Positions 33,327 through 42,835 of a stretch of 64,000 nucleotides of DNA are shown here, one piece after another (position 1 is the stretch's first letter; every line of letters starts with the position of its first letter). Made by a program: the position numbers and the translations under genes. Below the pieces are notes generated by a model, which was not told where the DNA came from, made no database searches, and was given only the letters and a program-made list of their open reading frames with translations. This DNA comes from QKTW01 sp052161885 (lineage in GTDB: Bacteria > Bacteroidota > Bacteroidia > Chitinophagales > Chitinophagaceae), in assembly GCA_052161885.1 (NCBI GenBank), contig CP197396.1, positions 2,542,001-2,606,000 on the forward strand. The letters run 5' to 3'.

Positions 33327-34706
33327 ATGAAAAAATTATCTCTACTCTTTGCAGCAGCCGGCCTTGCGTTTGGGGCTAATGCTCAGCAACGTGCTTTGAG
33401 TGCTACTGATCTTACGAAATTATCAAAGGTTCCAGTACCGGAGTACACCAAAATCATCTCTAACTTCACCAGTACTGCAGCAAATAAAGGCACAGGTACA
33501 GTAGGCGGTTCAAATTGGTATGTACCTTTTGACGACATTTACAATCCGCTGACTACGAATGCATTTTACGATCCTACAACAGGTGATCTCGCGAATGTTA
33601 CACTGACTCCGATCTGGTTTGACTCTACAGTTAGACAGCGTTTCAGCACAGGTCTGGGTACTATCAACTTCAGCTCTTTCGCTCAGGTTATTGATGTTGT
33701 CAGCAATGCAAACCTGTATGACGATCCTACGATTTTCCCGAACACAATCGACATACGCAGCGTAGACTCTTTTGTAGTAGACTCTATTACAATCCGTGGT
33801 GCTTACGTTAAACAACCATTGCGTTCAACAAACATCGTTGATACCCTGATTGTATCAGTAGGTGCAGCAAATGGTTACTACTTTGCTCCTAAAGCTCAGT
33901 ATTCATGGGCTGCTACTTACATCCCGAACAATGATACATTGTTTGCATTTGCTCCAACCAGCGTTGATAGCGTAAACCGTGCACTGTTCTCTTCTTCCAA
34001 CACACGTGCAATGTGGAAAATTCCTTTGACTGACGCAATGCGTGATACATCAACTTCTACAGGTAGCGTAACTGTTAAACCATTTACATTTGCAGTGCCT
34101 AACGGTGGCGTTGGTATCCGTGCAAACTCACGCGTAGGTATGACTGTAACATTTAAATCCGGCGATACCTGGACTAAAAATGTTGACTCCGTAACTAAGT
34201 TCCACCGCTTCCTGCCAATGTCTGGCTTCGGTGCAGCAAACACTGCTATGATCTACAAATATTATGATCTGGGTGATAAAAACGGTTCTTCTATCATGTT
34301 CTCTACTGATACAAGCTCTTATCTGCCAAGCGTAATTATCGAAGGTATCAACACTGCAGCATTCAACCAGGAATTCCACGCAATGGGTGTTCACGTTAAA
34401 TGTTCTACATGCTGGCAGGTAAATGTTAAGAACGTAGCAACCAACATCGCAAGTGTTAATGCAGTTCCTAACCCAGCTAACAACTCAGTTTCTATCCCGG
34501 TATCAATGAAAGAATCAGCTAACGTAACTGTAAGCCTGATCAACACACTGGGCCAGACTGTGAAAATGCAGGATCTCGGTAATGTAAATGCTAACCAGAA
34601 AGCAACAGCAACTTTTAATACTGCTGACCTCGCTTCAGGTGTTTACATCTACAACGTTACAGCAAACGGCCAGCGCACTACCGGTCGTCTCGTAGTAGCA
34701 CACTAA
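33327..34706 (+). CDS. Secreted T9SS type A sorting-domain protein
   Basis: A 459-residue protein with signal peptide MKKLSLLFAAAGLAFGANA, a beta-rich Thr/Asn/Ser-rich body with no recognised enzyme motif, and a C-terminal Por sorting domain (VPNPANNSVSIPV, then SLINTLGQTVK, TADLASGVYIYNV). It is probably an abundant surface or extracellular protein exported by the type IX system: its codon use (GGT, GCT, GTA, AAC, CTG) is strongly biased as in the glutamate dehydrogenase gene, and it has both a good promoter and a strong terminator. Confidence 0.87.
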   Translation: MKKLSLLFAAAGLAFGANAQQRALSATDLTKLSKVPVPEYTKIISNFTSTAANKGTGTVGGSNWYVPFDDIYNPLTTNAFYDPTTGDLANVTLTPIWFDSTVRQRFSTGLGTINFSSFAQVIDVVSNANLYDDPTIFPNTIDIRSVDSFVVDSITIRGAYVKQPLRSTNIVDTLIVSVGAANGYYFAPKAQYSWAATYIPNNDTLFAFAPTSVDSVNRALFSSSNTRAMWKIPLTDAMRDTSTSTGSVTVKPFTFAVPNGGVGIRANSRVGMTVTFKSGDTWTKNVDSVTKFHRFLPMSGFGAANTAMIYKYYDLGDKNGSSIMFSTDTSSYLPSVIIEGINTAAFNQEFHAMGVHVKCSTCWQVNVKNVATNIASVNAVPNPANNSVSIPVSMKESANVTVSLINTLGQTVKMQDLGNVNANQKATATFNTADLASGVYIYNVTANGQRTTGRLVVAH

Positions 34707-34728
34707 GAATTAATTTTCTTGACATATC

Positions 34729-34759
34729 AAAGGGCAACGGTTAACCGTTGCCCTTTTTC
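34729..34759 (+). terminator. Strong terminator after the T9SS protein
   Basis: A 12-bp perfect stem AAAGGGCAACGG/CCGTTGCCCTTT (34729-34740 with 34745-34756), TTAA loop, then T. Confidence 0.9.
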
Positions 34760-34903
34760 TTTGCCTGAAAGGAAATATATACCCCTAACAATAAGCCCAT
34801 ATGCAAACATGTTTCCTTTTTTCGCAACAATACTTTATTATTGCAACGGTCCCTGCTGTAAATTTTTTACAGTTTTATTTGTACTAAAAGAAAAGAGTAA
34901 AGA

Positions 34904-37495
34904 ATGGCCAAACATCTGCTGATAGTTGAGTCGCCTGCAAAAGCCAAAACCATTGAGAAAATCCTGGGAAGCGATTTTGAAGTAAAATCATGTTACGGAC
35001 ATATCCGCGACCTTGAGAAAGAAGATATGGGGATTGATCTGAAAAACGATTACAAACCTAAATATGTAATTTCTGACGATAAAGAGAGAGTGGTTAAAGA
35101 ATTAAGGACGCTTGCCAAGAAATCGGACGACGTATGGCTCGCAACCGATGAGGACCGCGAAGGGGAAGCCATATCATGGCACCTTTGCGAAGTACTCGGC
35201 CTCGATCCTGCAACTACCAAACGTATTGTCTTTCACGAAATCACAAAACCGGCAATTCAGAAAGCAGTGCAGCAGCCGCGTACTGTAAATATGGACCTGG
35301 TAAACGCACAACAGGCGCGCCGTATCCTTGACCGTATCGTAGGTTTTGAAATATCACCTATTCTCTGGCGGAAGATGAGCATGCGCAATAATCTTTCTGC
35401 CGGCCGCGTACAATCGGTAGCTGTGCGGCTTATTGTAGAAAGAGAACGTGAGATCAATCATTTTACTGCACAAAGCAGCTTTAAACTGGAAGCTTTCTTC
35501 CACGCCGCCGACATCAATAATAAAAAGGTAAGCTTTAAAGCCGAAGGACCGGAAAGAATGAAAGATGCCGGTATGGCACAGGCTTACCTCGAAAAATGTA
35601 TCGGTGCATCTTACAGTGTAAAAGATATACAGGTTAAGCCGGCCAAAAAATCACCGGCAGCGCCTTTTACTACATCTACCCTGCAGCAGGAAGCCAGTCG
35701 CAAGCTGGGGTACTCTGTATCGCGTACCATGCAGCTGGCACAAAGGCTTTATGAGAACGGGTATATTACTTATATGCGTACCGACTCCGTGAACCTTTCA
35801 GACACAGCGCTGGAAGGAGCCCGGAAAGCCATTCACAGCCAGTATGGTGAAAAATATCACCAGCAGCGGAAATTCCAGACCAAAAACGAATCGGCACAGG
35901 AAGCGCACGAAGCCATACGTCCTACAGATATGATGGCCACTTCTATTCCGGATCATGACCTGCACCGCCTGTATGAGCTTATATGGAAGCGCACTATGGC
36001 ATCCCAGATGGCAGATGCACAACTGGAGCGCACCATTGCCAAAATAAATATATCCACACAGCCAGACCCGCTTACCGCTACAGGGGAAGTACTGCGCTTC
36101 GACGGATTTCTGAAAGTATACAGCGAAAGCCGCGATGATGAAGATGGGGAAGAGGAAAATGAAGGTATGCTGCCTCCGCTCACTGTAGGCCAGGTACTGG
36201 ATCTGCAGGAAATGCGTGCTACAGAGCGTTACACCCGTCCACAGCCACGTTATACGGAGGCCTCACTGGTAAAAAAACTCGAAGAACTCGGCATCGGCCG
36301 CCCTTCTACATACGCACCTACTATCAGCACCATACAGCAACGCGGGTATGTAGAGCGTCGCGATAAAGAAGGCGTTAAGCGTGAATACCAGGTACTGACC
36401 CTGCGTCACACTGAAATTATACAGAAAAAAGAAACAGAAAATACCGGCGCAGAAAAAGCTAAACTGTTCCCCACCGACCTTGGTATGGTTGTAACCGACT
36501 TTCTTTCTGAACATTTTCAGAAAGTGATGGACTACAGTTTTACGGCCAAAATAGAGCAGGAGTTTGATGAAATAGCCGGTGGCCGTAAGAAGTGGAGCAA
36601 AATGATAGATGGGTTCTATCATCCGTTCCATGAAACGGTAGAACATACAATGGAAACTGCCGGCCGCATCAAAGGCGAAAGAGTGCTGGGTAATGACCCT
36701 GAAAGTGGCAAACCTGTGATAGCACGCCTGGGCCGCTTTGGACCAATGATACAGATAGGCAATACGGAAGATGAGGATAAGCCGCGCTTTGCCACCCTGA
36801 AGACAAACCAGAGCATTGAAACCATTTCGCTCGAAGATGCGCTGGATCTCTTTAAGCTCCCCTTCAGCCTGGGCCTGTACCAGGATAAGGAAATAGTAAT
36901 AGGAGCAGGACGCTTCGGACCTTATGTAAAATGGGGCGAGCAGTTCATATCCATCCCTAAAGGGGAAGATGCGATTAGTGTGGACATGAACCGTGCAATT
37001 GAAATCATCAACGAGAAACAGCAGGCAGATGCGCCCATCGGGTATTACGAAGGCAAGCCGGTATCAAAAGGTAAAGGCCGCTTCGGACCGTTTATCAAAT
37101 GGGAAGATCTCTACATAAACGTACCGCGTGCCTATAATTTTGATGCGCTTTCCCAAAACGATATCAATGAGCTTATTTCCAAAAAAATAGAAAAAGAGTC
37201 CAACCGTTATATCCGCCAGTGGGAAGCCGAGAAAATAGCGATTGAAAATGGCCGCTGGGGACCTTTTATCCGGTTTGGAAAGAACATGCTTAAACTGGAT
37301 AAAAAAGCCGACGGAGCAAAGTATACAGCAGAAGAGCTGGCAGACATTTCTCTTGAAGAAGTGAAAAAAATGATTGTGCAGCAGATGCCTGATGCATTTG
37401 AGAAAAAAGAAAAGAAAAAGGCTGCAACGAAAAAATCTGCCTCCACAAAATCTGCCGCTCCGAAGAAAACAGCAGCTAAAAAGAAAACGAAATAA
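34904..37495 (+). CDS. topA: DNA topoisomerase I
   Basis: An 863-residue type IA topoisomerase that relaxes negative supercoils. The Toprim domain starts at LIVESPAKAKTIEKIL (Glu9) with the acidic TDEDREGE at 81-88. The catalytic tyrosine is Tyr290 in YITYMRTDS. Instead of the zinc fingers of the E. coli enzyme, the C-terminal third carries repeated GRFGPF/YVKWG-type modules (about 600-810) and ends in a lysine-rich tail of about 30 residues, likely a nonspecific DNA grip. The SirB1-like gene follows after 37 nt. Confidence 0.97.
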   Translation: MAKHLLIVESPAKAKTIEKILGSDFEVKSCYGHIRDLEKEDMGIDLKNDYKPKYVISDDKERVVKELRTLAKKSDDVWLATDEDREGEAISWHLCEVLGLDPATTKRIVFHEITKPAIQKAVQQPRTVNMDLVNAQQARRILDRIVGFEISPILWRKMSMRNNLSAGRVQSVAVRLIVEREREINHFTAQSSFKLEAFFHAADINNKKVSFKAEGPERMKDAGMAQAYLEKCIGASYSVKDIQVKPAKKSPAAPFTTSTLQQEASRKLGYSVSRTMQLAQRLYENGYITYMRTDSVNLSDTALEGARKAIHSQYGEKYHQQRKFQTKNESAQEAHEAIRPTDMMATSIPDHDLHRLYELIWKRTMASQMADAQLERTIAKINISTQPDPLTATGEVLRFDGFLKVYSESRDDEDGEEENEGMLPPLTVGQVLDLQEMRATERYTRPQPRYTEASLVKKLEELGIGRPSTYAPTISTIQQRGYVERRDKEGVKREYQVLTLRHTEIIQKKETENTGAEKAKLFPTDLGMVVTDFLSEHFQKVMDYSFTAKIEQEFDEIAGGRKKWSKMIDGFYHPFHETVEHTMETAGRIKGERVLGNDPESGKPVIARLGRFGPMIQIGNTEDEDKPRFATLKTNQSIETISLEDALDLFKLPFSLGLYQDKEIVIGAGRFGPYVKWGEQFISIPKGEDAISVDMNRAIEIINEKQQADAPIGYYEGKPVSKGKGRFGPFIKWEDLYINVPRAYNFDALSQNDINELISKKIEKESNRYIRQWEAEKIAIENGRWGPFIRFGKNMLKLDKKADGAKYTAEELADISLEEVKKMIVQQMPDAFEKKEKKKAATKKSASTKSAAPKKTAAKKKTK

Positions 37496-37532
37496 TTTTA
37501 GTACCTTAAGCATAGTACAGAACTGGACCCAA

Positions 37533-38411
37533 ATGAGGCTTAACACGGAAATCACGGCACTTTTACGACTGATCGACGATCCGGATGATGAAGTATTTGA
37601 TACTGTTGCAGAAAAAATAATTCATTACGGAAAGGATATTATTCCCAATCTTGAACAACTCTGGGAAGTAACATCAGATCAGGCGGTACAGGAGCGGATT
37701 GAGGTCCTTATTCATCGTGTTCATTACCAGGATCTCCAGGCCGATTTTATGGAATGGAGCCGCAGCCGTCACCCGGAACTGCTTCGCGGAGCAATATTGG
37801 TAGCCCGCTACCAGTTTCCGGACCTCAACGTACAGGCAATCCTCTCCCAGTTTGACCAGATGCGGCGGAATATATGGCTGGAACTAAACAGCTATCTTAC
37901 CCCGCTGGAAACGATTAATGTATTTAACAGCATCCTGTATAATTACTACAAACTTTCGGGTCATGAACTTACAGACCGTGACCCGAAATATTTTTTTATT
38001 AACCAGGTAATGGAAAGCAAGCAGGGCAACGCCTACTCTATCGGCATCCTCTACCTGGCACTCTGCGAGTTGCTGGACATTCCCATCTTTGCTATGGACG
38101 TACCCAGGCAGTTCGTATTTGCTTATATTGACACACTGCATCATTTTCTTGATCCCGGAGATGAAGGTATACAGCAGATTCAGTTTTATGTAGACCCGAT
38201 AAATGGCATGGTATATACGCAGAAGGACGTGGATACTTACCTGCGTAAGATAAATGCCCACGACCGTGAACTCTACTTCACTCCGCTTAACCCGAGACGA
38301 GTTATTTTTAAAATGCTGGAAGAACTGGCGCTCTGTTTCCGCTACAAACGGGAAGACCAGAAAGCGGATGAAATACAGCAACTGATGCAGCTGCTCGTAG
38401 CCGGAGACTAG
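37533..38411 (+). CDS. SirB1/transglutaminase-like family protein
   Basis: A 292-residue soluble protein. After an N-terminal helical repeat-like region (LLRLIDDPDDEVFDTVAEKI, HEAT-like), the core SKQGNAYSIGILYLALCELLDIPIFA and the later VPRQFVFAY match the SirB1 N-terminal (Transglut_core2) pattern. The usual His in the latter motif is Gln here, so activity is doubtful. The frame is open into topA (to 37374), but ATG 37533 is the realistic start. Function of the family is unclear. Confidence 0.8.
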   Translation: MRLNTEITALLRLIDDPDDEVFDTVAEKIIHYGKDIIPNLEQLWEVTSDQAVQERIEVLIHRVHYQDLQADFMEWSRSRHPELLRGAILVARYQFPDLNVQAILSQFDQMRRNIWLELNSYLTPLETINVFNSILYNYYKLSGHELTDRDPKYFFINQVMESKQGNAYSIGILYLALCELLDIPIFAMDVPRQFVFAYIDTLHHFLDPGDEGIQQIQFYVDPINGMVYTQKDVDTYLRKINAHDRELYFTPLNPRRVIFKMLEELALCFRYKREDQKADEIQQLMQLLVAGD

Positions 38412-38541
38412 CCATCCCCCACAAAAATCCCCCTGCTGAAAGCCCATTTCACCCCGCATTGGGGCAGACCGGTGCATGACCTCATCTCTAACTTTGGTTT
38501 AAAGAAGCAAACTAAATCGCTCACTTCTAAAAACCGGAATC

Positions 38542-38781
38542 ATGAGAAAGTACCTTTTAGTATCAATAGCACTGGTAGTGATTTTAGGATCCTGCACTAA
38601 GCCCTCGGATATGCCACAACCAAATAAATCTGTCAATCCGGCAAAGACGCTCCGCATGCACGACCAAACTCCCGTAGATCGGGTAACGCCGCCGCCACCG
38701 CCGCCGCATCCACCCACAGGTGTGCAGGAACTGCAATCTCCGCCACACTATAGCTCAGATGGGAAACCTGGCCATAATTAA
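38542..38781 (+). CDS. Small proline-rich lipoprotein
   Basis: A 79-residue protein with signal MRKYLLVSIALVVILGSC (lipobox Cys18) followed by an unstructured Pro/Gln/Asn-rich tail including VTPPPPPPHPP. It has no domain. Similar tiny lipoproteins are common in Bacteroidota but poorly conserved. Credible because of the clean lipobox; weaker because of its size. Confidence 0.6.
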   Translation: MRKYLLVSIALVVILGSCTKPSDMPQPNKSVNPAKTLRMHDQTPVDRVTPPPPPPHPPTGVQELQSPPHYSSDGKPGHN

Positions 38782-38856
38782 TGAAGCACACGCTGTAAAG
38801 CATATCTTCTATAACTTCAAAAAGCACATCCCGGAAAATCCTATTTTTGAAGCTTC

Positions 38857-39300
38857 ATGATCGCAGTTGACTTTACAGGGCTCACTTTAAAACTGAAGCG
38901 GGACGCAGGAAAAATATACGTTTTTGACCCGCTCCGTAAAAAATGGCTGGTACTCACTCCTGAGGAACAGGTACGTCAATACTTGCTGCAATACATGATA
39001 GAAGTACTGCAATATCCGCAGGGCATGATAGCTGTAGAGAAAAAAATCATGGTAGGTGCAATGACCAAAAGATTTGATATAGTTGTCTATGACCGCAGTC
39101 ACCAACCCTGGCTGCTCGCGGAATGTAAAGCGCCCGAAGTATTGATTACAGAAGCGGCATTGCACCAGTTGCTGGCTTACCAGCGCACAACGCGCTGTAA
39201 ATACTGGGTATTAAGCAACGGTCATCAGCATTTTTGTGCAGATGCTGCAGACCTGCAGCAAATACGCTGGGTAGGCAGCCTACCCTCCTATGAGTTGTAA
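38857..39300 (+). CDS. Stand-alone type I restriction HsdR N-terminal-like nuclease-fold protein
   Basis: A 147-residue protein of the HSDR_N_2 family with a PD-(D/E)XK core: Glu in VEKKIMVG, Asp in KRFDIVVYD and the ECK motif in WLLAECKAP. It is a nuclease fold without any helicase, methylase or specificity subunit nearby, so it is not a restriction system. Such lone proteins are widespread in Bacteroidota, role unknown. Its 3' end overlaps the convergent S41 peptidase gene by 21 bp. Confidence 0.83.
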   Translation: MIAVDFTGLTLKLKRDAGKIYVFDPLRKKWLVLTPEEQVRQYLLQYMIEVLQYPQGMIAVEKKIMVGAMTKRFDIVVYDRSHQPWLLAECKAPEVLITEAALHQLLAYQRTTRCKYWVLSNGHQHFCADAADLQQIRWVGSLPSYEL

Positions 39301-40926
39301 AAATTGTTTTCCGGCCAGCATTTCAAGTGCCTTCTGTACTACATTATCTTCTTTTGACAAGATCATGTAATAACCATTGTTACGGAACAGGATGCGCGCA
39401 AGTTGTGCTTTGGCCTGCAGCCTGAAGTAGTCTCTCCCCGGAGCACCGGCCAGCAGCTTTGCAGCCACAACCTTTTCCTGGGGCTTGAGCGTAGCGAGAT
39501 AAGATCTTTCCAGATCTTCTGTGCCTGAGAACCCGGCGCTGAAATCACTTATAGTTTTAAATGTCCGCAGCCTGGCCGAGTGATTGATGTAATAATCCCA
39601 CAAGACAGTTTTCATTTCACTGCTAAAAACTATATTGAGAATTTTGCTGCCAAGCCTTGTGGTATCATAAGGAACATACACATCAGGTTTAATACCGCCA
39701 CCACCGTATACTGTGCGATGTCTTGAAGTATAGTAAGGTTTGCTGTCTGCAGTATAAGCAGAATCCTTGCCCGTAAGTTCGCCCGATTTAAAGCGGTCCT
39801 CGAAATCATGTGCATATGCATCCTTGCCTTTTGCAAACGAACGCTGAATACTGCGCCCTGAAGGCGTATAATACCTGGCAACCGTAAGGCGTAATGCAGC
39901 CCCGTCATCCAGGTCATATTGCTCCTGTACCAGCCCCTTGCCAAAACTGCGGCGCCCGATTATAAGTCCGCGGTCCCAATCCTGTATGGCACCTGAGAGT
40001 ATTTCACTTGCCGAAGCAGAGTTTTCATCAATCAGTACAACAAGTTTTCCGTGCTCAAACAAACCAGACTCGCCTGCTTTATATTCAATACGTGAAGATG
40101 TGCGCCCCTGGGTATACACTATCAGTTTTTCATCATCCAGAAACTGGTCTGCAATACGCGTCGCAGCATCCAGGTATCCGCCCGGGTTATCCCGCAGGTC
40201 CAGCACCAGCTGCTTCATGCCCTTATCCTTCAGCGATTTCAGGGCTTTCATAAACTCATCGAACGTCGTTGCACTGAAACGGTTTATTTTGATAAAGCCA
40301 GTCTCATTATCCAGCATAAAGCTGGCATCAATGCTGTATAACGGTACGATATCCCGTTCTATAGGCACCTCTTTCGTCATACTGTTACCGGCATCTTTTA
40401 TGAGGAGAGATACACGGCTGTGCTGTTTGCCGCGAAGCATTTTGATGATACGGTCGGATGTAATACCGGTACCGGCTACAGTACTGTCATTTACTTTCAG
40501 GAGCTTATCTCCTACCTCCAGCCCGGCATGTTCGGCAGGCCCGTTCTCAACCACAGACGTTACTTCTATAGTATCCCGTACAATGGCAAATTCTACGCCT
40601 ATACCGAAAAAGCTGCCCTCAAGGTCTTCATTTACTCCCTGCAGTTCATCAGAAGAAATATAAACGGTATGCGGATCGAGGTGGCTGAGGATACCGCTTA
40701 CGGCATCCCGATATAAGAGGTTTGAATTTACGGAGTCTACATATTTTGCATTTACAAGGTCTATGATTTCCTCAAGCCGGTCATTGCGCTCTATAATTGC
40801 CTGTATATCCCTTTTGTTGCGCAGAGAATCGCGCAGGTTAAAACCAAGGGTCATACCAAAAATCATAATCAGTGCAAAAAGCAGCGGCAGCCACACTTTA
40901 ATACCGCCGGACCTATGTTCATCCAT
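39280..40926 (-). CDS. S41 family C-terminal processing peptidase
   Basis: A 548-residue protease: N-terminal membrane anchor (residues 10-28), a PDZ domain (about 85-170; GIGVEF, GPAEHAGLEVGDKLL), then the S41 catalytic domain with nucleophile Ser in ENSASASEI and Lys in RRSFGKGLVQEQ. A C-terminal helical extension of about 150 residues follows. It cleaves C-termini of periplasmic or envelope proteins. ATG 40926 (MDEHRSGG) is chosen over an upstream TTG/ATG frame to 40995; a TACCTTTG box lies just upstream. Confidence 0.92.
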   Translation of the reverse strand: MDEHRSGGIKVWLPLLFALIMIFGMTLGFNLRDSLRNKRDIQAIIERNDRLEEIIDLVNAKYVDSVNSNLLYRDAVSGILSHLDPHTVYISSDELQGVNEDLEGSFFGIGVEFAIVRDTIEVTSVVENGPAEHAGLEVGDKLLKVNDSTVAGTGITSDRIIKMLRGKQHSRVSLLIKDAGNSMTKEVPIERDIVPLYSIDASFMLDNETGFIKINRFSATTFDEFMKALKSLKDKGMKQLVLDLRDNPGGYLDAATRIADQFLDDEKLIVYTQGRTSSRIEYKAGESGLFEHGKLVVLIDENSASASEILSGAIQDWDRGLIIGRRSFGKGLVQEQYDLDDGAALRLTVARYYTPSGRSIQRSFAKGKDAYAHDFEDRFKSGELTGKDSAYTADSKPYYTSRHRTVYGGGGIKPDVYVPYDTTRLGSKILNIVFSSEMKTVLWDYYINHSARLRTFKTISDFSAGFSGTEDLERSYLATLKPQEKVVAAKLLAGAPGRDYFRLQAKAQLARILFRNNGYYMILSKEDNVVQKALEMLAGKQFLQLIGG

Positions 40927-40942
40927 TTTGTAAAACTGAATG

Positions 40943-40950
40943 CAAAGGTA
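40943..40950 (-). promoter_or_regulatory. TAnnTTTG -7 box, S41 peptidase
   Basis: TACCTTTG on the minus strand, 16 nt from the ATG at 40926. Confidence 0.55.
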
Positions 40951-41125
40951 CTCCCTATTGTTGAAGTTCGCACGATAGAATATGGGTATCGGCAACTAAA
41001 TGCACACTATATTTCTCCTAAAAAGCCGGGGTAGAAATAAATATTCAGTTCAGGCACATTTTAACAGGATCAGATTAGGAAAATAAGGCTTCAACCTGCA
41101 AATTTGTAGTACAATCTCCTTAATC

Positions 41126-41995
41126 ATGGTTTCATTGCTTCTTGCCGAAAGCGGCTCTACCAAAACAGACTGGTGCCTGATCCGCAACGGAAAAAAATCT
41201 GCAGAATTCCGGACAGGTGGCATTAATCCGTTACTGCAGACACCGGAGCAGATATTATCACTGCTGGATGAAGAGCTGCATTGGGATCCTGTGGCGCATG
41301 CTGTCGATCATATCTATTTCTATGGTGCAGGTGCAGGCAATACACAGCGCCAAAAGGAGATTGGCAAAGTGCTGAAGCATTTCTTCGGCACTGCAGACAT
41401 TGAAGTACAAGGTGACCTGATTGCTGCAGCGCGGGCACTGTGCGGCACAGAGAAAGGGATCGTCTCTATACTTGGCACCGGCAGCAACTCCTGTTATTAC
41501 AATGGCACGGGCATTAAAGAGCAGCAGGTTTCACTGGGATATATTGCGGGCGATGAAGGGAGTGGGAACCATATGGGAAAACGTGTACTGCAATATTATG
41601 CCTATAAAACATTTGACTCGGAGCTTACGATGGCTTTTGAACAGCTTTTCGGCAATGATATACCCGCTATACTGAAGAAACTGTATAAAGAACCTTTTCC
41701 CAATCGTTACCTGGCAACGTTTGTGCAGCTGCTGATCAGCAACCGCGGCCATTACATGGTTGAAAATATTGTAGAAGACTGCCTGAACGATTTTTTCCAG
41801 CATCATATACTGAAATATCGCCAGAGCTGGAAATATCCGCTGCATTTTACAGGGTCTGTTTCCTATGCGTTCAGTGACGTGCTGGCCGAAATATGCCACC
41901 AGTATGAACTGGAGCTGGGGAAAATTGAAAAAAGCCCTATGGAAGGGCTTATTAAATATCACACAAAAGTGCTGCCTAAAAAAGTGACAGCATAA
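41126..41995 (+). CDS. BadF/BadG/BcrA/BcrD-type kinase, N-acetylglucosamine kinase-like
   Basis: A 289-residue ASKHA-fold protein. The phosphate motifs LLAESGSTKTDW (1) and VSILGTGSNS (2) are clear, and GYIAGDEGSGNHMGKRVL is the family sugar-binding block. Close relatives are annotated as N-acetylglucosamine kinases, which phosphorylate GlcNAc recovered from peptidoglycan or chitin; substrate is inferred. It converges with recR, the stops 4 nt apart. Confidence 0.85.
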   Translation: MVSLLLAESGSTKTDWCLIRNGKKSAEFRTGGINPLLQTPEQILSLLDEELHWDPVAHAVDHIYFYGAGAGNTQRQKEIGKVLKHFFGTADIEVQGDLIAAARALCGTEKGIVSILGTGSNSCYYNGTGIKEQQVSLGYIAGDEGSGNHMGKRVLQYYAYKTFDSELTMAFEQLFGNDIPAILKKLYKEPFPNRYLATFVQLLISNRGHYMVENIVEDCLNDFFQHHILKYRQSWKYPLHFTGSVSYAFSDVLAEICHQYELELGKIEKSPMEGLIKYHTKVLPKKVTA

Positions 41996-41999
41996 TCAC

Positions 42000-42620
42000 C
42001 TATTTGGTGCTTACATAGTTTTCTATCGGCAGCCGTTTAGCTATAGATCTTGCCAGTGTCATTTCATCAGCATATTCAAGCTCGCCGCCAAAAGATATGC
42101 CCCGGGCGATCGTTGTGATACGTACCGGCAGCTCGCGCAGCTGGCGTGCTATGTAGTAAACTGTCGTATCGCCTTCTATGGTAGGGCTCAGTGCCATTAT
42201 CAACTCTTCTGCATTGTCATTCTTTACACGCTGATACAGTGATGCAGTTTCCAGCTGTTCCGGCCCTATGCCATCAAGCGGGGAAAGAATGCCTCCCAGC
42301 ACGTGGTAAAGACCATTATACTGCTGTGTGCTTTCAATAGCTATTACATCCCGTATGTTTTCCACCACGCATATCTGGCTGTGATTCCGGCCCGGGCTGG
42401 CACAAATGATACACAGATCTGCATCAGATACATTATGGCATTTGCTGCAGAAGCGGATCTCGCTGCGCATCCTGGAGAGCGCGCCCGTAAAGGACTCCAC
42501 CCACTGTGGCTCCTGCTTCAGCATATGCAATACCATACGCAGTGCCGTTTTCTTTCCGATACCCGGAAGTTTTGAAAATTCCTGTACGGCATCCTCTATC
42601 AGCTTTGATGAAAAAATCAT
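42000..42620 (-). CDS. recR: Recombination mediator protein RecR
   Basis: A 206-residue RecR: helix-hairpin-helix LPGIGKKTALRM near the N-terminus, the four-cysteine zinc finger CSKCHNVSDADLCIIC, and a Toprim domain (ICVVENIRDVIAIE, YHVLGG). It loads RecA together with RecO/RecF for gap repair. The frame extends to 42665, but ATG 42620 (MIFSSKLIEDAV) gives the normal N-terminus. Confidence 0.97.
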   Translation of the reverse strand: MIFSSKLIEDAVQEFSKLPGIGKKTALRMVLHMLKQEPQWVESFTGALSRMRSEIRFCSKCHNVSDADLCIICASPGRNHSQICVVENIRDVIAIESTQQYNGLYHVLGGILSPLDGIGPEQLETASLYQRVKNDNAEELIMALSPTIEGDTTVYYIARQLRELPVRITTIARGISFGGELEYADEMTLARSIAKRLPIENYVSTK

Positions 42621-42835
42621 TGAGACAGCTCCCTGTTTTCCTGAGAATAAAAAAATAACACACAACAGTCCGACACCTCAATACCAGACCCGTCTGCAAA
42701 AATACTTTGATTTATGCTTATGACAGGAATAAACATAACGGGCGAAACAAATTGCCAAATACTCAAATATATGTGTAATATATTCTTTGCGAATGATTTC
42801 AATCACATAGATTCGCGAAAAATTTTGAAAACCAA

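Noticed and set aside
38857..39300. A restriction-modification or other defence island around the HsdR-like protein
   Set aside because: No methylase, specificity, helicase or toxin gene lies nearby; neighbours are a lipoprotein and a housekeeping protease.
42785..42822. Imperfect inverted repeat TTTGCGAAT...ATTCGCGAAA in the leader of the T9SS protein at 42836
   Set aside because: Stem is short and interrupted; could be an operator but nothing else supports it.
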